Shown: one piece after another, positions 32,249-40,775 of the stretch
Layout of the letters: the number at the start of each line of letters is the position of its first letter
Numbering within the stretch: the stretch's first letter is position 1
DNA from: JAMXLJ01 sp036558745
Lineage (GTDB): Bacteria > Actinomycetota > Acidimicrobiia > IMCC26256 > JAMXLJ01
Assembly: GCA_036558745.1 (NCBI GenBank)
Contig: DATBEZ010000038.1
Location: 1-64,000 of the forward strand
Direction of reading: 5' to 3'
Length of the DNA: 64,000 nt
Translations under genes and position numbers: made by a program
The notes under the pieces: model-generated
Told to the model about the DNA's origin: nothing
The model's input: only the letters and a program-made list of their open reading frames with translations
Databases searched by the model: none

Positions 32249-33410
32249 GGACCGCGGGAAGGCGGCGATGCCCGAGGGCCCAGAACACCGGGTTCGGCTC
32301 CGGCGCGAAGCCTTCCACCAACCGGAGGCTCGACACCCGATCACACAGCGCCTCGATCACCGCCGCCGCTTCCAGCCGCGCGAGCGTCGCCCCCGGGCAC
32401 ACGTGCGGACCGGTGCCGAACGCGAGATGGTCACGCGGTCGCGTGCGGTCGACACGGAACGCCGAAGGCTCGTCGTAGCGCGACTCGTCGCGGTTCGCGC
32501 TCGCCACCCCGAACACGACCCGGTCACCCGGCGCCAGCGGGCAGCCGGACACCTCGGTGTAGCCGAGCACGGCCCGGGCCAGCACCTGCACCGGCGAGTC
32601 GTGACGCAGCGACTCTTCGACCACGACCGGCACGAGCGCGCGCTCCTCGCGGACTCGCTCGTACAGGTCGGGCGCGCTCGCGAGCGTGTGCAGGCAGTTG
32701 CCGATGAGGTTCCTGGTCGTCTCGTTACCGGCCACGATGAGGAACATCGTCTGGGTGCGCACCGCCGCATCGGAGAGGTATTCGCCGTCGACGTCGGTAC
32801 GGAGGAACCGCGTGATCACGTCGTCGGGTGGATCGGGCACCGCTCGCCGCCGGTCGATCTCGCGCTGGATATACGCGGCGAACTCGGGATGGCTCTGCGA
32901 CAACGTGGCGGGCTCACCGCTGTCCTGCGCGGCGAGCAGCTCGTCGGACCAGTGGCGGAAGCGCTCCTGGTCCTCGACCGGCACGCCCAGCATGTGGGCG
33001 ATCACGGCGGACGGCAGCGGATCGACGACCGTCGCGACCAGGTCGACGCAGCCCGCGGCGGCCTGCTCGGCCAGCGCGTCCCCGACGAGCCGCCGCGCGG
33101 TGTCGCGGACGAACGGCGCAGCCTGCGCGGTGCGGTGCGCGGCGACGACCGTGTTGATGACGCGTCGGATCCGCCCGTGCCGCGGTTCGGGCACCGCGGA
33201 GATGACGATCTCGTCCTCCGGCAGCGCGCTGACGTCCATGAACGAGCCCACGAACCGGTCGACGTCGCGCAGACCCGCCTCCACGCCGTCGGCGGTCGCG
33301 ACGTAGTAGCCCGCGGGCGTGTCGACCACACCGCCGGCCTTGCGCGCCCGGGCCATCGCCTCGTAGCGATCCTCGGCACCACCGGCGTACGGGTCGAACG
33401 CCTCCGTCAT
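32241..33410 (-). CDS. Cytochrome P450
   Basis: This 389-residue soluble P450 has I-helix IVAGNETTRNL, ExxR in VEESLRH, and heme loop LAFGTGPHVCPGATLAR (Cys near 338). Its oxygen-binding motif has Glu-Thr-Thr rather than Asp-Thr-Thr. It is clearly distinct from the P450 at 11436-12641. The neighbouring crotonase, TetR, sulfotransferase and DUF1214 genes suggest hydroxylation of a lipid or terpenoid. The first codon is ATG at 33410, and the divergent sulfotransferase starts 90 nt away. Confidence 0.88.
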   Translation of the reverse strand: MTEAFDPYAGGAEDRYEAMARARKAGGVVDTPAGYYVATADGVEAGLRDVDRFVGSFMDVSALPEDEIVISAVPEPRHGRIRRVINTVVAAHRTAQAAPFVRDTARRLVGDALAEQAAAGCVDLVATVVDPLPSAVIAHMLGVPVEDQERFRHWSDELLAAQDSGEPATLSQSHPEFAAYIQREIDRRRAVPDPPDDVITRFLRTDVDGEYLSDAAVRTQTMFLIVAGNETTRNLIGNCLHTLASAPDLYERVREERALVPVVVEESLRHDSPVQVLARAVLGYTEVSGCPLAPGDRVVFGVASANRDESRYDEPSAFRVDRTRPRDHLAFGTGPHVCPGATLARLEAAAVIEALCDRVSSLRLVEGFAPEPNPVFWALGHRRLPAVLT

Positions 33411-33499
33411 GACCGAGCCGTCTACTCTTCGCCGCCGACGGCGTCAACCGCGACGCGCGATGGCTGCGCGCGACACGGCGCCTTCGAGAGGAGCGGCGC

Positions 33500-34735
33500 G
33501 TGACCTGGGATCCCGGGCCCCGGCCCCAGTGGGTGAAGGACGCGATCGACGGGCGCTTCGACGCCGTGCTGGCCCGCGCGCGCGATCCCTTCGAACGCGA
33601 CGCGCTGCTCGACGAGGCCCACATCACGACCGGGCTCGACGATTTCGGCGACGATCCCTTCGTCGAGGCGCTCGACGTCCTGATCGCGTCGGCCGAGGAC
33701 GAGTCACGACTCCATGTCGTCGGGCGCTGGCGCCTGCGGACGATGCTGCTCGGGCTACTCGCGAACCGGCTGAAGCTGCGCGAGTACGTGCGTCACGACC
33801 CCGAGGTCATGACCGAGCCCATCGTGGCACCGATCGTCGTGACGGGCGCGCCCCGGTCGGGCACGTCGATCCTCCATCAGCTCCTGAGCCACGACCCCGC
33901 GCACCGCGCCCCCCGCTCGTGGGAGTTCTGGTGCCCGACGCCGCCACCGGAGCCGGCGACCTACGGGCGCGACGCGCGCGTCCCGCTCGCCGACGCCGAG
34001 ATCCGGCTGAGCGCGGCGCTCGCGCCCAGCTTCGACGCGATGCACGAGATGTCGGCGACCATGCCGCGCGAGTGCATCGGCGCCCAGAATTGTGCGCTGC
34101 GCTCCGACGACCTGCCCGGCAACTTCCGCCTCCCCTCGTACCAGGCGTGGTTGGACGGGGCCGACATGCAGCCCGCGTACGCGTGGCACCGGCTCATCCT
34201 CCAGACGCTTCAGCGGCGCATGCCGTCCCGTCGGTGGGTGCTCAAGGCGCCGTCGCACCTGGCCGCGCTCGACACCCTGTTCGAGACGTATCCCGACGCG
34301 GAGCTCGTGATCACGCACCGCGATCCGCTGACCATGCTCGCGTCGGTCACGAGCCTGGAGGCGACGCTGTACTGGGCCCACTCCGACGGGGTGCAGTACG
34401 ACACCGTGGCGCAGGAACAGCTCGACCGTCACGCGCGCCTGCTGGACGGCCTCGTCGACTGGCGCGAGCACCATCCCGGCGTGCGCGTGCACGATGTCGA
34501 GTACTGGCGCTTCGTCGAGGATCCCGTGCGCGCGATGGAGGAGCTCTACGCGGCGATGGACACGCAGCTGACCGGGGACGCGCGCGCGGCGATCGCGGGT
34601 CACGTCGCCGCCAAGCCCCAGGGTCGTCACGGTGGCCACCGGTACTCGTTCGACGACCTCGGCCTCGACGAGCGCACGACCCGTGCGCGTTTCCGCCGGT
34701 ACCAGGACCGCTTCGGCATCCCCGACGACTTCTAG
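33500..34735 (+). CDS. Sulfotransferase family protein
   Basis: This 411-residue protein has the PAPS-binding 5'-phosphosulfate loop VTGAPRSGTSILHQLLS (about 113-130) and the 3'-phosphate part around VLKAPSHLAALDTLFETYPDA (about 250). This actinobacterial sulfotransferase type is abundant beside steroid- and lipid-degradation genes, and its true acceptor is usually unknown. GTG 33500 follows GAGAGGAG. A GTTGGGAC palindrome lies 23 nt after the stop. Confidence 0.83.
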   Translation: MTWDPGPRPQWVKDAIDGRFDAVLARARDPFERDALLDEAHITTGLDDFGDDPFVEALDVLIASAEDESRLHVVGRWRLRTMLLGLLANRLKLREYVRHDPEVMTEPIVAPIVVTGAPRSGTSILHQLLSHDPAHRAPRSWEFWCPTPPPEPATYGRDARVPLADAEIRLSAALAPSFDAMHEMSATMPRECIGAQNCALRSDDLPGNFRLPSYQAWLDGADMQPAYAWHRLILQTLQRRMPSRRWVLKAPSHLAALDTLFETYPDAELVITHRDPLTMLASVTSLEATLYWAHSDGVQYDTVAQEQLDRHARLLDGLVDWREHHPGVRVHDVEYWRFVEDPVRAMEELYAAMDTQLTGDARAAIAGHVAAKPQGRHGGHRYSFDDLGLDERTTRARFRRYQDRFGIPDDF

Positions 34736-34758
34736 CGTCGCGCCCCCAAAGCCCCGCT

Positions 34759-34806
34759 GCGTTGGGACGGTTAGCGTCGCCAGGACGACACTTTGCGTCC
34801 CAACGC
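34759..34806. terminator. GTTGGGAC-family palindrome (11-bp arms)
   Basis: Outer arms GCGTTGGGACG (34759-34769) and CGTCCCAACGC (34796-34806) are perfect. Inside, GTCG and CGAC pair around CCAGGA, so the whole can fold as a long hairpin with one symmetric bulge. It starts 23 nt after the sulfotransferase stop and ends 18 nt before the next ATG. No T-run. Confidence 0.6.
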
Positions 34807-34824
34807 GGGAAGAGGGCGTGACCG

Positions 34825-36018
34825 ATGACGCAGGAAGACTCCGACACGGGCGCGGCGTGGCAGGACTTCTGCCGCCGCATCGGGGAGCTCGGCGAACGCA
34901 TCCTGGCCGACGACTTCCCCGGCGCGAGCGGCACCGACGCGGCGCGCGACCGCGCCGAGGGCTTCCGCCACCTCGCGAACCAGGTCGCGTGCTGGCTCAC
35001 GTACGCCATCGGCCACACCGACGCACGGCACCCGTTGCTCTTTCGGCACAACGACCTCGTGTACCGCTGGGGCGGCCCGAACGTCGACCAGAACGCGCGC
35101 CGAGCGGTGATCGCGGGCGACGGGACGTATCGGATCAGCGGCACGATGGGCGCGTGCGAGGAGTTCGTTCTCCAGGTGAAGGCGGGCGAGATGCACACCG
35201 GCGACGCGCGCGTGTGCGCGGAGACGTCGGCGTCCCGGCTCGGCCTCGGCCCCGGTGACGCGTTCACCATCGTGCTGAGCGCGACCGAGCAACCCGGCAA
35301 CTGGGTCGAGATCGCGCCCGACGCGAACCTCGTCCACGTGCGGGACTACTACTTCGACTGGCAGGCGCGGGAGCCCGCGACGTTCGCGATCGAGCGACTC
35401 GACACACAGGGCGAGCCCGAGGTGCCGCTCACGCTCGCTCGCGTCGAGGCCATGCTGTCGGAGGCGTTGCGACAGATCGAAGGGTCGATCGTCTATTGGC
35501 GGGACTACCAGGACGACGTCCGCGCCACCCAGGACCTCAACACGTTCGGCGCTCCCGCGTTCGTGCCCGAAGGAGTGCACGACATCCTGTACGCACACGC
35601 GTTCATCGCGCTGAGCACCGCGGACGCGCTCGTCATCGAGGTCGACCCGTCCGATGCCGATCTCTGGGACGTGCAGCTCTACAGCCGAGGCTGGTACGAG
35701 TCGCTCGACTTCTCGAACCGGTCGACCAGCTCGAACCACCGTCTCGCGCACCGCGACGCCGACGGGCACGTCCGCCTCGTCGTCGCGCCGGTCGATCCGG
35801 GCGTGCCGAACTGGCTCGACACCGAAGCGCGCGACGAGGTCATGTGCACGATGCGGTGGTGGCGCGCCCGTGGAACACCGCTCGTGCGCACCGCGCTGGT
35901 GCCCGCGACTGCGCTACGCGAGCACCTTCCCGCCGATACCCCCTACGTCGACGTGGGCGCGCGCTCGGAGCAGATGCGTCGCCGCGCCGCGCACGTCGCG
36001 CGTCGCTACCGCACCTGA
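34825..36018 (+). CDS. DUF1214-domain protein
   Basis: This 397-residue protein has no signal peptide. The central and C-terminal parts (about 200-370) match the beta-rich DUF1214 pattern, with WDVQLYSRGWYESLDF and VAPVDPGVPNWLDT. Such proteins are widespread in mycobacteria and related genera, often beside sulfotransferases or lipid genes; no activity is established. The ATG at 34825 follows GAAGAGGG. Its 3' end overlaps a convergent TetR gene by 13 nt. Confidence 0.75.
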   Translation: MTQEDSDTGAAWQDFCRRIGELGERILADDFPGASGTDAARDRAEGFRHLANQVACWLTYAIGHTDARHPLLFRHNDLVYRWGGPNVDQNARRAVIAGDGTYRISGTMGACEEFVLQVKAGEMHTGDARVCAETSASRLGLGPGDAFTIVLSATEQPGNWVEIAPDANLVHVRDYYFDWQAREPATFAIERLDTQGEPEVPLTLARVEAMLSEALRQIEGSIVYWRDYQDDVRATQDLNTFGAPAFVPEGVHDILYAHAFIALSTADALVIEVDPSDADLWDVQLYSRGWYESLDFSNRSTSSNHRLAHRDADGHVRLVVAPVDPGVPNWLDTEARDEVMCTMRWWRARGTPLVRTALVPATALREHLPADTPYVDVGARSEQMRRRAAHVARRYRT

Positions 36019-36611
36019 ACGTCGCTCAACGCGGCCACGTCGACGACGCCGGCGAGGAGCACGCGTGCGACACGCTGGAGCAGCGCGTCGATCTCCTCGA
36101 TCGTGAGCTCGCCGTGCGCCCACGAGTACAACGCACCCTGCCACGCGAGCCCGAGAAGCAGGTTGAACTCGTCCGCGTCCACCGGCTCGCCCTCGATGGC
36201 GGCCTTCACGAGCTCCTGAACGACCGCGTCCTGCTCCTTGCGCAGCTCGCGCACACCCGGATCGGTCGAGCCCAGCGCGAGCACGAACGCCTGCCCGAGC
36301 TTCGGCGACCGCGCCAACGCCTCGCACGTGCGGTGCAGGAACTCCGCGACGCGCTCGCCCGCCGTCGCCGCGTCGGAGTCACCCGTTCCGTCGGCCCGCA
36401 GCTGACGCACGAAGTCGAGGTGCGCCGCCGCGATGAGCTGGTCCTTGGACGAGAAGTACCGGTAGATCGTGGCCGAGGAGAGCCCGGTGAGCCGCACGAC
36501 ATCGCGGATCTGCACCGCCTCGTATCCGCCCCGTTCGGCGAGGGTCCGGGTCGCTGCGATGGCGCGCTCGGCCGGACCGGGTTCTGGTGCCGCCCCACGC
36601 ACGTTCCCCAC
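36006..36611 (-). CDS. TetR-family transcriptional regulator
   Basis: This regulator of about 201 residues has helix-turn-helix GGYEAVQIRDVVRLTGLSSATIYRYFSSKDQL (about 30-62), a KstR/KsRIII-like style of TetR. The rest is a ligand-binding domain. The GTG start at 36611 is uncertain, and a GTG nine bases further in is an alternative. It is divergent from the nitroreductase gene at 36694 with an 82-nt gap containing AACC-TG-GGTT. Confidence 0.84.
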   Translation of the reverse strand: MGNVRGAAPEPGPAERAIAATRTLAERGGYEAVQIRDVVRLTGLSSATIYRYFSSKDQLIAAAHLDFVRQLRADGTGDSDAATAGERVAEFLHRTCEALARSPKLGQAFVLALGSTDPGVRELRKEQDAVVQELVKAAIEGEPVDADEFNLLLGLAWQGALYSWAHGELTIEEIDALLQRVARVLLAGVVDVAALSDVQVR

Positions 36612-36693
36612 AACGTGATCGTACCGAGAACAGCGCTGGTCAAACCTGGGTTCGCGTGTGACAGCGCGCAGTACGGCATGCGAGATTCGTGAC

Positions 36694-37179
36694 ATGACCT
36701 CACGTTCCGCTCGGACGAAGCGGTACCTCACCTTGCGCGGCACGCCGTTGCGGTACTGGGTTCGCATCCACATCTGGGTGTACCGCACCACGCACGGGCG
36801 GGCTCTGTACCGCATGCGCGGGATGCCGTCGCTCCTGCTGACGACGACGGGGCGCCGTTCCGGCCGTGCGCACACGGTTCCGCTCCCCTACTTCACGGAT
36901 GCCGACGGCTCGGGCAAGGTCGTCGTCGGGTCGTTCGCGGGCTCGGACCACGACCCGGCATGGGTGCTGAACCTGCGCGGCGACCCCTCCGTCCGGATCC
37001 AGGACCGCGCGGAGGTGTACCCGGCGCGCGCCACGGTGCTCGAGCGCGAGACCCGCGCACCGGTGTGGGAACGCGTCGTGGCCGCCGCGCCGTGGTACGC
37101 GAACTACCAGACCGCCACGTCGCGCGAGATACCGCTCGTCCGGCTCGAACGGACCGAGCCCGCCGACGGCGGGGCGTGA
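36694..37179 (+). CDS. F420-dependent deazaflavin nitroreductase-family protein
   Basis: This 161-residue split-barrel protein of the DDN/F420H2-dependent reductase family carries the signature LLLTTTGRRSGRAHTVPLPYF near residue 48. SDHDPAWVLNLRGDPSVRIQ near residue 90 is typical as well. The protein should reduce quinones or nitro compounds with F420H2 at the membrane. The ATG 36694 is chosen over an upstream GTG at 36658 because it gives the family start. It implies that the host makes coenzyme F420. Confidence 0.85.
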   Translation: MTSRSARTKRYLTLRGTPLRYWVRIHIWVYRTTHGRALYRMRGMPSLLLTTTGRRSGRAHTVPLPYFTDADGSGKVVVGSFAGSDHDPAWVLNLRGDPSVRIQDRAEVYPARATVLERETRAPVWERVVAAAPWYANYQTATSREIPLVRLERTEPADGGA

Positions 37180-37252
37180 CCGAGCCGCATTGGGGCGCGC
37201 GGCCGGCCTGCTGCTAGTTCTTGGACCCCACATCGGCCTGAAGGGATGCCGT

Positions 37253-38734
37253 ATGGCACTCGACGCGCGCACACCCGTGATCGTCGGCGTCGGTCAGCTG
37301 AACCAGCGGACCGACGACCCCGCCGCGGCAGCCGAGCCCGTCGAGCTCATGGCGGAGGCCGCCCGCCTGGCGGCGACCGACAGCGGAGGCGGCGACGTGC
37401 TCCGCGCCATCCGGAGCGTGCGGGTCGTGAACCTGTTGTCGTGGCCGTACCGCGACCCTGGCGTGCTCGTCGCGGAACGGCTCGGACTCGAGCGTCCCCA
37501 CACCGCGTACAGCGAAGGCGGCGGTCAGATCGTGGGGACGATCGTGTCACGCACGGCGACCGACATCGTCCGCGGCGACGTCGACGCGGTGCTGATCGCG
37601 GGCGCGGAGGCATGGCGGACGCGCACCGCGGTACGTCGCGCGGGCGACGCGCTCCCCTGGACGCAGCAGCCGGAGGGCGTCGCGCCCGACGACGTGATCG
37701 GCGCGCCGCTCGACATGTGGCACCCCGCCGAGCTGGAGCGCGGCATCCGCTTCCCGATCCAGGTGTACCCGATGTTCGAGCACGCGTTCCGTGCCACCCT
37801 CGGCCGGGGCGTCGCCGAGCACCGACGCCGGGTCGCGGAGCTGTGGGCGCGGTTCAGCGAGGTGGCCGTCGCCAACCCGCACGCGTGGGATCGGGAGCGC
37901 CACACCGCGGCGGAGATCGACGATCCGGGTCCCGGCAACCGCATGGTCGGCTTCCCGTACACGAAGCTGCTGTGCTCCAACGAGCGCGTCGATCAGGCGG
38001 GCGCCGTCATCGTGTGCTCAGTCGGACGGGCCGAGGCGCTCGGCATCCCGCGCGACCGATGGGTGTTCCCGCACGCGTACGCCGAAGCACGCGCGCCGTT
38101 GGTCTCCGAGCGCGTCTCGCTCGGTGACTCGCCGATGGTGCGCGCCGCGGGTGAGACGCTGTGGGCGTTGTCGGGCGCCGGCCCCGAGGACGTCGCCCAC
38201 GTCGATCTGTACTCGTGCTTCCCGTCCGCCGTCGAGGTGCAGGCGACCGAGCTCGGCTTCGGGTTCGACCGCGACCTCACCGTCACCGGCGGGATGCGCT
38301 TCGCGGGCGGACCGTGGAACGACTACCCGATGCACGCGCTCGCGTCCATGGTCGACCGGCTGCGCGCCGACCCCGGCACACGCGGCGTCGTGAGCGCGAA
38401 CGGCGGCTACATCTCGAAGCTCGCGATCGGTCTGTTCTCGACGGAGCCGCCCGCCTCGGACTTCCGCGCCGGATCACCGAAAGACGCGCTCGACGCGATG
38501 CCGCGCCGCGCGGTCGACGAGGCGCCCGACGGGCGGGCCACCGTCGAGACCTACACGGTGATGCACGGCCGCGACGGTGAGCCGACGGAGGGCTTCGTCG
38601 GGTGCATCACGGCCGACGACCGGCGCGCGTGGGGTCACGTCACCGATGCGGACACGCTCGCGGCCATGACGGTCGACGAGATGGTCGGGCGCAAGGCCAC
38701 GCTGCGCCCCGACGGGACCGCCACGCTCGACTGA
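37253..38734 (+). CDS. Thiolase-superfamily protein lacking the canonical Cys
   Basis: This 493-residue protein of the acetyl-CoA acetyltransferase-like group opens with TPVIVGVGQLNQR and has the thiolase-like fold signature VHDxF region rewritten as VDLYSCFPSAVEVQATELG. At the usual nucleophile position the segment reads YSEGGGQIVG, without Cys, and the GHP loop is replaced by GGPWNDYPMHA. It therefore probably does not act as a classical thiolase; similar mycobacterial proteins have this same variant. It could be a scaffold or a different acyl transferase. The ATG 37253 has AAGGGA upstream. The SDR follows 26 nt later. Confidence 0.8.
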   Translation: MALDARTPVIVGVGQLNQRTDDPAAAAEPVELMAEAARLAATDSGGGDVLRAIRSVRVVNLLSWPYRDPGVLVAERLGLERPHTAYSEGGGQIVGTIVSRTATDIVRGDVDAVLIAGAEAWRTRTAVRRAGDALPWTQQPEGVAPDDVIGAPLDMWHPAELERGIRFPIQVYPMFEHAFRATLGRGVAEHRRRVAELWARFSEVAVANPHAWDRERHTAAEIDDPGPGNRMVGFPYTKLLCSNERVDQAGAVIVCSVGRAEALGIPRDRWVFPHAYAEARAPLVSERVSLGDSPMVRAAGETLWALSGAGPEDVAHVDLYSCFPSAVEVQATELGFGFDRDLTVTGGMRFAGGPWNDYPMHALASMVDRLRADPGTRGVVSANGGYISKLAIGLFSTEPPASDFRAGSPKDALDAMPRRAVDEAPDGRATVETYTVMHGRDGEPTEGFVGCITADDRRAWGHVTDADTLAAMTVDEMVGRKATLRPDGTATLD

Positions 38735-38760
38735 GCAACGACCGAGGAGACGGAGGACGG

Positions 38761-39531
38761 GTGGACCGCGAGAAGCTGGAGTCGTTGTTCGACCTGACGG
38801 GGCGCGTCGCGATCGTCACCGGCGGCACGCGGGGCATCGGCCGCGCGATCGCCGAGGGTTTCGTCGCCGCAGGCGCCAAGGTCGTCGTCGCGAGCCGCAA
38901 GGCGGACGCGTGCTCGGAGACCGAGGCCCACCTCGTCGCGATGGGCGGCGAGGCGCTCGGCGTGCCGACCCATCTGGGTGAGCTCGAGGCGTTGCCGCCG
39001 CTCGTGGCGCGCACGGTCGAGCGCTTCGGGCGGCTCGACATCGTCGTCAACAACGCGGCCACCGCGCTGCGCGAGGACCTCGGGCACTTCACACCCGACG
39101 CGTACGCGAAGTCGATGGACGTGAACCTCCGCGGTCCGGTGTTCCTCATCCAGGAGGCGCTCCCTCACCTCAAGGAGAGTCCCGCGCCCTCGATCGTGAA
39201 CGTGATCTCGGCCGGCGCGTTCCTGTTCTCCGCGTTCACCGCGACGTACGGCGCGGCGAAGGCCGCTCTGTTCTCGTTCACGAAGTCGATGGCCGCGGAG
39301 TACGCGCCGTTGCGCATCCGGGTCAACGCGCTCGCGCCGGGAACGGTGATGACCGACATGGTGCGGGCCAACCCGCCCGAGGCCCAGGAGCGGATGGCCA
39401 AGGCCGCGGTGCTGCGCCGCGGCGCCGACCCCGACGAGATGGTCGGCCCCGCGCTGTTCCTCGCGTCCGACGCGTCGAGCTTCGTCACCGGGCAGGTGCT
39501 GCTCGCCGACGGAGGGCTCGTGCCCCACTAG
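38761..39531 (+). CDS. Short-chain dehydrogenase/reductase
   Basis: This 256-residue SDR has cofactor motif VTGGTRGIGRAIA near residue 20, SRK after strand 2 (NADP-leaning), NNAATAL, catalytic Ser in NVISAGAF and YxxxK in YGAAKAAL, with a C-terminal VTGQVLLADGGL. The start GTG at 38761 has GGAGG 8 nt upstream. It is probably in one operon with the Cys-less thiolase-like protein. The stop shares 4 nt with the convergent DHFR-like gene. Confidence 0.87.
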   Translation: MDREKLESLFDLTGRVAIVTGGTRGIGRAIAEGFVAAGAKVVVASRKADACSETEAHLVAMGGEALGVPTHLGELEALPPLVARTVERFGRLDIVVNNAATALREDLGHFTPDAYAKSMDVNLRGPVFLIQEALPHLKESPAPSIVNVISAGAFLFSAFTATYGAAKAALFSFTKSMAAEYAPLRIRVNALAPGTVMTDMVRANPPEAQERMAKAAVLRRGADPDEMVGPALFLASDASSFVTGQVLLADGGLVPH

Positions 39532-40184
39532 CGCTCGTTCGTGCGCGCCAGTCGGACGTGGGCGACGGACGCCGAGGCGACGAGCTCGACGCATTCGTAG
39601 CCCTGCGCCGCGACGTCGGTCCCGTCGAAGAGCCGTTCACCCCGCCCGAGCAGGGTCGGCACGACCGCGAGGTGCAGCTCGTCGAGGAGCCCGGCGCGCA
39701 AGAACTCGCGGATGGTCGCGCCGCCGCCGCCGACGCGCACGTCGGCGCCGGCCGCGGCGTCGAGCGCGCGCTCCCGCGCGACCTCGATCCGGTCGGTGAC
39801 GAAGTGGAACACCGTGCCGCCCTCCATCTCGATCGACGGACGCGGGTGGTGGGTCAGGACGAACACCGGGTAGTGGAACGGCGGTTCGTCGCCCCACCAG
39901 CCCGTCCACGAGTCGTCGGTCCACGGGCCCCGGACCGGCCCGAACATGTTGCGGCCCATGATCTCGGCTCCGAAGCCCTCGAGGCCGCGCGCCACGAAGT
40001 CGTCGTCGATGCCGGTCTCACCGCCCTCGGTGCCGAGGATCGTGTGCCGGCCGGTCCGCGTTCGGAAGATCCACTCGTGGAGCCGCTGCCCGCCCACGCC
40101 GAGCGGGTGCTCGAGGCTCTGGTCCGGCCCCGCGACGTATCCGTCGAGCGACATCGAGAAGTTGTGCACACGCAGCTTCGCCAT
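39528..40184 (-). CDS. Dihydrofolate reductase/RibD-C family protein
   Basis: This 218-residue protein of the RibD C-terminal-like reductase family starts FSMSLDGYVAGPDQSLEHP and has VRVGGGGATIREFLRAGLLDELHLAVVPTLLGRGERLF, both standard. Many such genes are annotated as dihydrofolate reductases; the actual reductant and substrate are unclear. The ATG at 40184 follows AGGAGCG. Confidence 0.83.
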   Translation of the reverse strand: MAKLRVHNFSMSLDGYVAGPDQSLEHPLGVGGQRLHEWIFRTRTGRHTILGTEGGETGIDDDFVARGLEGFGAEIMGRNMFGPVRGPWTDDSWTGWWGDEPPFHYPVFVLTHHPRPSIEMEGGTVFHFVTDRIEVARERALDAAAGADVRVGGGGATIREFLRAGLLDELHLAVVPTLLGRGERLFDGTDVAAQGYECVELVASASVAHVRLARTNER

Positions 40185-40276
40185 GACTCGCGCTCCTGTG
40201 GTGGGTCCGGCGCATCCGTCGAACGCGCTCGGTCTCGACGTCGGAGCCGAGCCGCCGCGATCGACATCCCCCGCGC

Positions 40277-40321
40277 AGTTGGGACGATTTCCTGCGGCAT
40301 GTGTCGGAAATCGTCCCAACT
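40277..40321. terminator. GTTGGGAC-family palindrome (16-bp arms)
   Basis: Perfect arms 40277-40292 (AGTTGGGACGATTTCC) and 40306-40321 flank a 13-nt loop. It begins 17 nt after the stop of the minus-strand YqeY-like gene and separates it from the DHFR-like gene. As with the other copies there is no T-run. Confidence 0.68.
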
Positions 40322-40338
40322 CGGCACGGGGGGACCGG

Positions 40339-40713
40339 TCAGTGGGCGGGGAGGTGGCCGGCGAGCACGGCCGCCTCGGCCCGGAGGCGCTCGGCCCGGT
40401 CCGGACGGCCGACGCGCTCGTACTGCTCCGCGACCGCGGCTCGCTCGTCGACCTCGCGCTGCACGACCTGGCGCAGCTCCGTCTCGCTCAGCTGCCGACG
40501 GGGGACGTCACCCGCGCCGAGGCCGAGGACCGCACCCGCGATCGTCGATTCGCCGACCGGGATCGCCGGCACCGCGTCGACCGCCTCCGCGTTGTCGATC
40601 GCGCCCAGCACGGAGCGCAGCGCGGCGACCGACACGACGTCGCGCTCGACCATCGCGTCGCGCAGGGCGGCGCGGAACCGGTCGCCGAGCCTCGTCGAAG
40701 GGTCACGGTGCAC
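40339..40713 (-). CDS. Short GatB/YqeY-like protein
   Basis: This protein of about 124 residues resembles the first two thirds of YqeY (LGDRFRAALRDAMVERDVVSVAALRSVLGAIDNAEA, then LRQVVQREVDERAAVAEQYERVGR). It lacks the C-terminal GatB-like helices seen in the 155-residue paralogue at 16664, so it is either truncated or a short subtype. The start GTG 40713 has no evident ribosome-binding site. It follows the FAD monooxygenase gene by 62 nt. Confidence 0.65.
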   Translation of the reverse strand: MHRDPSTRLGDRFRAALRDAMVERDVVSVAALRSVLGAIDNAEAVDAVPAIPVGESTIAGAVLGLGAGDVPRRQLSETELRQVVQREVDERAAVAEQYERVGRPDRAERLRAEAAVLAGHLPAH

Positions 40714-40775
40714 GCAGTGACCGTACCGTGACGACCGGCACACCTTCGGCGCAATTTCCGAGAGCGACACACCGC

